Positions 60,264 to 64,000 of a DNA stretch of 64,000 bases are shown one piece after another (positions within the stretch are counted from its first letter, which is position 1; each line of letters starts with the position of its first letter). Made by a program: the position numbers and the translations under genes. The stretch comes from Viridibacillus soli (GTDB lineage Bacteria; Bacillota; Bacilli; Bacillales_A; Planococcaceae), in the NCBI RefSeq assembly GCF_016612995.1, contig NZ_JAEOAH010000003.1, forward strand, positions 331,362 to 395,361, written 5' to 3'. Under the pieces are notes generated by a model, which saw only the letters and a list, made by a program, of their open reading frames with translations, was not told where the DNA came from and ran no database searches.

Positions 60264-61181
60264 ATTACTTTCAACAAAATACTTGCTAAAGCATTATGGC
60301 TACCCCATTTTAATCCAAGCACCAATAAAATAAATGTACGAGTATATAACATACTATTTTTCAGTACGTATACACACCTCCATGTATTCCTTTTCGCTTC
60401 TCCTTTCTCCTTGTATTAATTCTTCAAATATCACTTTTTCTTATCTCTTAAATCTCACTGTAAATTTAAGTGTAAATACGATTCTTCCCCAGTTTTATCA
60501 TTAGCAACTGAATAATTTTTACTCTCTTCGAAATCCTTGTCCATTCAATTAAGTAAATGTTTAATTTTCATTATATATTAAAAGAACCTTTCCATTCTTA
60601 TAGCATTCTCAACCTAGAAAAACCCGTATTTTATAGGTTACGTGCGATATATAAACACAACTAAACTAAAAACTCAAATGGGTAGAATGCAATTTCTAGG
60701 ATAAATATTAATTAATGTGATATCATTCCAATTTAGAATAATCTCATAATAATTACGCCCCAAGCCATGAAGCGCATTGATAAATAAGATGCCCACTACG
60801 AATAACACTTTTCAACACTTGGTACTGCGGACAATTGATATTCTTTCCATTAGCTCGGGCAATTATGGACTTGAGGATAACTAATAAACATCCACTGCGA
60901 ATCCAAATGGAGGATAAACAATGAAAAGAGAACTAGCAGATTTAAGAAGAAAGCTAGCTAAAATTAATTACCAAGCATATTAAAAGTTCAAGGTTTTCTT
61001 CTTTTTCCTGTTCACTATAAATGCAGTTTATAAAATGTTTAAATGATACAGAAATAATACAAGATGAAGAAAAGAAATTTAAAATGTAGGAGCTGACCCC
61101 ACAAGTATAGACCAATAAAAAAATTATCTTCGATTGAATTCGGGTTTAGATACTAAACTTCAATTAGGAGGTGTTTTTTCA
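60264..61181. other. Spacer without supported genes
   Basis: 920 bp, AT-rich. A 20-codon frame (60922-60984, MKRELADLRRKLAKINYQAY) lies behind GGAGG and may be a small peptide or the cut start of a gene. A probable IS3 left end begins near 61085 (GGAGCTGACCCC). Confidence 0.45.
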
Positions 61182-61426
61182 ATGAAAACAAGAGTGAATT
61201 ATCCATACGAAGTAAAAATGTAGGCGTTTAAAATGCGATTAGCTGGTATATCAATGAAACAGGTATTAATTGAATTAAATATACCATATACAACACAAGT
61301 GGAAACATGGATGCGTTGGTAATCTATCGTTTAGAACAACCTGTAGGTAAACAATGTACATTTAATAAGGTCCCTGAATATAAGAATGAACAAATAAAAT
61401 AGGAAGTAGAAAACCGTTATTTAATG
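61182..61426 (+). pseudogene. IS3-family OrfA relic
   Basis: ATG 61182 behind TAGGAGGTG opens MKTRVNYPYEVKM and stops; the same frame continues AFKMRLAGISMKQVLIELNI, TTQVETWMRW, then another frame gives LEQPVGKQCTF and EVENRYL. These are the ordered blocks of an IS3 OrfA. Two stops and a shift show decay. Confidence 0.8.
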
Positions 61427-61620
61427 GTAAGCGTTAAATAGCGCCCACCTGTTAGTCAGTGAATGCTATTTGACACTTACCTTTCTATTTCCCTATACGT
61501 TTTATACACTTACGACAATAGACGAGTTTATATATAAGTACAATAAAAAAAGAGAGCACAAACGTTAATTTATGCTCCGTCATTATATTGTCTATTTAAC
61601 GATGGTTTTATAAACTGAAT

Positions 61621-62115
61621 CTATGTCAAAATTTTAGACACACACAAGTTAATTTTTTTGTGTAGCGTAACGTCCATTTTTGGAGTGTTACACGTCCTGA
61701 GTCCGTCAAAGTGAAAAGAGCCTTGGACCGCTACTAGAGATGTAGAGCGAAAAATGTGGGTGGATTTCTTTGTATCCCGTTTTTTCAAGTTGCTACTCGG
61801 CACATTTTTTTGTACGCATCAGGTGTGAAATAGGCAATGCTACCTTGAATCCTCTTGCGATTGTTCAAGCCCCCGATGTACTTAAATATAGCTATGCGTG
61901 AAGTTTTAAATCTGTTGTAGCCTGTTCGGTCACTTCTTCTTTTTTAGTGTTGCGTGAAACGATTCGATCCTCTCATTAGCATATGGGCATCCTTTTCGGC
62001 TAAATAATGGCATCATTTCGTATTTCTTAAAGCGTTCGCCAAAAAATTCGCTTGTATATTGTGATCCAAAATCTGTATGTAAAGTGAGTCCTAGCGCTTT
62101 ATTTTTCGCTACTAC
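61621..62115 (-). pseudogene. IS3-family OrfB (integrase) relic
   Basis: Minus strand: LTLHTDFGSQYTSEFFGERF, then LFSRKGCPYANERIESFHATL, the C-terminal DDE block of IS3 OrfB with its Glu. The following part is crossed by stops and ends QKWTLRYTKKLTCV. It points the opposite way to the OrfA relic at 61182, so two insertions or an inversion took place. Confidence 0.8.
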
Positions 62116-62301
62116 TGAGGATCTAGAGGCTTCCCTAGAATTGGGGAATCTTATATTTTTTTGCCTATTGTAGCAAAAAGCACATTATTATTACGATATA
62201 TCATTTTCTTATTATTTTTGACACATATTTAACATGAATTCTAGTATTATATTTCTTGGAGTACAGATGTGCTTTACTTTTATATTGGAGGTATTTTTTT
62301 G

Positions 62302-62841
62302 ATGAAAAAACTATTAACAAGCATGGTATTATCTACACTAATTTTAGCTGGATGTGGTGATGCAGCGGAGCTTGAAACTAAGATAAATAAATTAGAAGAA
62401 GAGAATGCTGTGTTGGTTGAAAAGGTTAGTGAGTATGAAGAGGCACTGGCTGAAGTAGAAACGACAAAGGTTAAAACAGAGGAAGATATTTTAGCTAAAT
62501 GGCAAATTATATTAGCCACAGAAACAAGCTTGAAATTTTTAGGAGTTTTAAAGACCGGTAATCCTAAAGAAATTGAACCTTGGTTAACTGAAGAAATTTC
62601 TTATAAAGATGGTACTCTTATTTTTGCTGATTCTATTCAAGGGTCAGATAATAAATTCAAAATTGATGGTTATGGAGACTTTTCAGTAAAAACAATAGAC
62701 ATGGATGAAAAAGGAAATAGTATATACACCGGTTTAGAATCACCAAATCATTTTTACGATTCGAACACATTGTTTAATTTTTCTTTTGAATCGCAAACCG
62801 ATGGAAGCTATAAACTTACAAGTATTGGAACTGATATTTGA
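62302..62841 (+). CDS. Lipoprotein with coiled-coil segment
   Basis: 179 residues from ATG 62302 (GGAGG 10 nt upstream). The signal peptide ends in a lipobox LAGC, so the mature protein begins at Cys near residue 17 and is anchored to the outer face of the membrane. Residues 23-55 have heptad spacing typical of a coiled coil, followed by a compact alpha/beta domain of about 115 residues (DUF4878/NTF2-like in length). Function unknown. Confidence 0.82.
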   Translation: MKKLLTSMVLSTLILAGCGDAAELETKINKLEEENAVLVEKVSEYEEALAEVETTKVKTEEDILAKWQIILATETSLKFLGVLKTGNPKEIEPWLTEEISYKDGTLIFADSIQGSDNKFKIDGYGDFSVKTIDMDEKGNSIYTGLESPNHFYDSNTLFNFSFESQTDGSYKLTSIGTDI

Positions 62842-63027
62842 TGGTATTTCTTAACTTAGATAGAAGGAAAGTTTTTTGTCATTCACGAAAACCCTAATAA
62901 ATAATCGTTTCTCATACTTAATTAACTCGGTTAAACCAAATTAATTTGCCCTAAATATTTCAACAAGATAAAGGTCCCTGGTTTAAAATAAAGGCTGTTT
63001 TCTCAAAGATTGTGGCTGTTAAAACAA

Positions 63028-63078
63028 AAAGGCAGATTTAATCTACAAAACGTGTAGATTAAATTCTGTCTTTTTGGT
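63028..63078. terminator. Long bidirectional terminator
   Basis: AAAAAGGCAGA...TAATCTACA pairs with TGTAGATTA...TCTGTCTTTTT over about 22 bp with one bulge. It lies between the lipoprotein gene and the converging DUF2975 gene. Confidence 0.85.
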
Positions 63079-63127
63079 TTGATATTTCGTGAATCGAAAT
63101 TTAACTAAGCCTCGAAGTGGTCTTTCA

Positions 63128-63589
63128 TTAATTAGATAACTTCAATTGATTTTTTATAAGTACATTTTTTATAAAAGCTGCTCCTGCCGCCACCATTATT
63201 GTAACGATAAGTATACCAAATCCCATTACCGCAATTACTGATGGTAACGCATTTGCATAATCAAGTACAAAGATTCCTAAGACATACAAAACAATAATGA
63301 CAAATGCACAATATTTTATATGATTTAATCCTTGAACAATGCGACTTGAAAAGATAGATTTACGCTCAATGACTTGAATCATTTTCACTGTTTCATAAAT
63401 CGCATAAAAAAATGGTAGCGCTGTCACATACATTCCTAATAAAATCGGATATCTTAGATATGCAACTTCTGGGTGTATTAGTACGGTTTCCTGTGCTACC
63501 CTCGGTAAAACAAACACACACAATAACAAAATGATAGTACCAATTAAAACAAAGACTGAACTTAAAATGGTGGAATTGATTTTTTGCAT
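63128..63589 (-). CDS. DUF2975 membrane protein
   Basis: 153 residues with four membrane helices and the layout of YoaS-type DUF2975 proteins. These normally come with a small XRE regulator (YozG type) directly downstream; none is present between 63128 and the terminator, so the pair is broken here. GGGGG(A) precedes the ATG at 63589. Function unknown. Confidence 0.75.
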   Translation of the reverse strand: MQKINSTILSSVFVLIGTIILLLCVFVLPRVAQETVLIHPEVAYLRYPILLGMYVTALPFFYAIYETVKMIQVIERKSIFSSRIVQGLNHIKYCAFVIIVLYVLGIFVLDYANALPSVIAVMGFGILIVTIMVAAGAAFIKNVLIKNQLKLSN

Positions 63590-63747
63590 AGTATTCCCCC
63601 TTAATTTTTATAGTTATCAATATAACGTCAGAAAATTCGAAATGTTTCTGAAAAACATTTCTGTTGGTTAAAAAATATCCAATAACACAGGTTTTTATTG
63701 AACTATCCTGTTTCGTTAGTTGAATAACATTAAACCACTGAATCCGC

Positions 63748-64000
63748 TTAAAAAGCATCTGATAAATGGTGCTCTTTACCTTTCCTTAATGCTTCAACTG
63801 TGAAATAGTTAGATTTTTGACAAGCTGAAATAAGCATTTGCTCTACCCGATTTTCAAATACCAAGTTTTTATGCAACTCAAGCCAACGATACCAGTAGAG
63901 GTAACTATCCAAATAATACGTACCAACGCCTTGAAATCGTTCCATCCATCCTTTCAAACGGCGATGGAAGTTATTAACGTGTTGTATGTGGAATATCCCT
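63748..64000 (-). pseudogene. IS1595-family transposase C-terminus, cut by window edge
   Basis: The minus frame entering at 64000 reads [20 protein letters not shown], then [17 protein letters not shown] and a stop at 63748. This is the end of an IS1595 (ISXO2-like) transposase, with the NNFH...LK motif. The catalytic part lies outside the window; whether the gene is intact cannot be told. Confidence 0.75.

Overview
The window looks like a low-GC Bacillales chromosome, most likely Lysinibacillus or a close relative. The grounds are strong AGGAGG-type ribosome sites, frequent TTG/GTG starts, YtrA/B/E/F-type ABC genes, an Mtx2/epsilon-toxin-like pore-forming toxin and many Bacillales-type IS remnants. 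The genus is an inference; no rRNA or marker gene is present.

Layout. 1-622: end of an aldo/keto reductase. 826-6200: a YtrABCEF-like ABC operon under a GntR repressor, with an operator palindrome touching the -10 box. 6250-36490: a lipopeptide locus. On the minus strand, in transcription order, it holds a FenF/ItuD-like malonyl transferase, a 4594-residue hybrid synthase (acyl-AMP ligase, ACP, KS, ACP, aminotransferase, C, vestigial A, PCP, C, A, PCP, E, C), a racemase relic, an AsnB-like amidotransferase, a second NRPS (A-PCP-C-A-PCP), a free condensation protein and an MFS exporter. A type II thioesterase and a frameshifted Sfp-type phosphopantetheinyl transferase lie on the plus strand beyond a 2.3 kb graveyard of relics (carbamoyltransferase, IS1380). 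36780-40190: VWA/MoxR pair and two small proteins. 40290-46930: IS relics, a secreted protein, a broken VOC gene, an Mtx2-like toxin, an IS4 relic and an Rgg-like regulator. 46927-54320: RecQ, an NlpC/P60 hydrolase, a collapsed response-regulator/permease module, a deoxyribosyltransferase-like protein and a DinB-fold protein. 54950-60265: a decayed island with DarTG toxin-antitoxin, integrase and hsdS remnants and an XRE/ImmA/PIN trio behind a perfect 25-bp palindrome. 60266-64000: IS3 and IS1595 relics, a lipoprotein and a DUF2975 protein.

How the genes work together. The lipopeptide locus starts like iturin/mycosubtilin synthesis: a fatty acid is activated, extended with malonate and converted to a beta-amino fatty acid. 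The first amino-acid module, which is the Asn module in iturins, has lost almost all of its A domain. The second reads as Tyr with an epimerase, as in iturins. The two modules of the second NRPS then add an unassigned residue and a Phe-like residue, with no TE domain at the end. A short, possibly undescribed iturin-like lipopeptide (or a decaying cluster for one) is the main novelty. A 16-copy tetranucleotide repeat in the leader of the first gene suggests possible phase variation.
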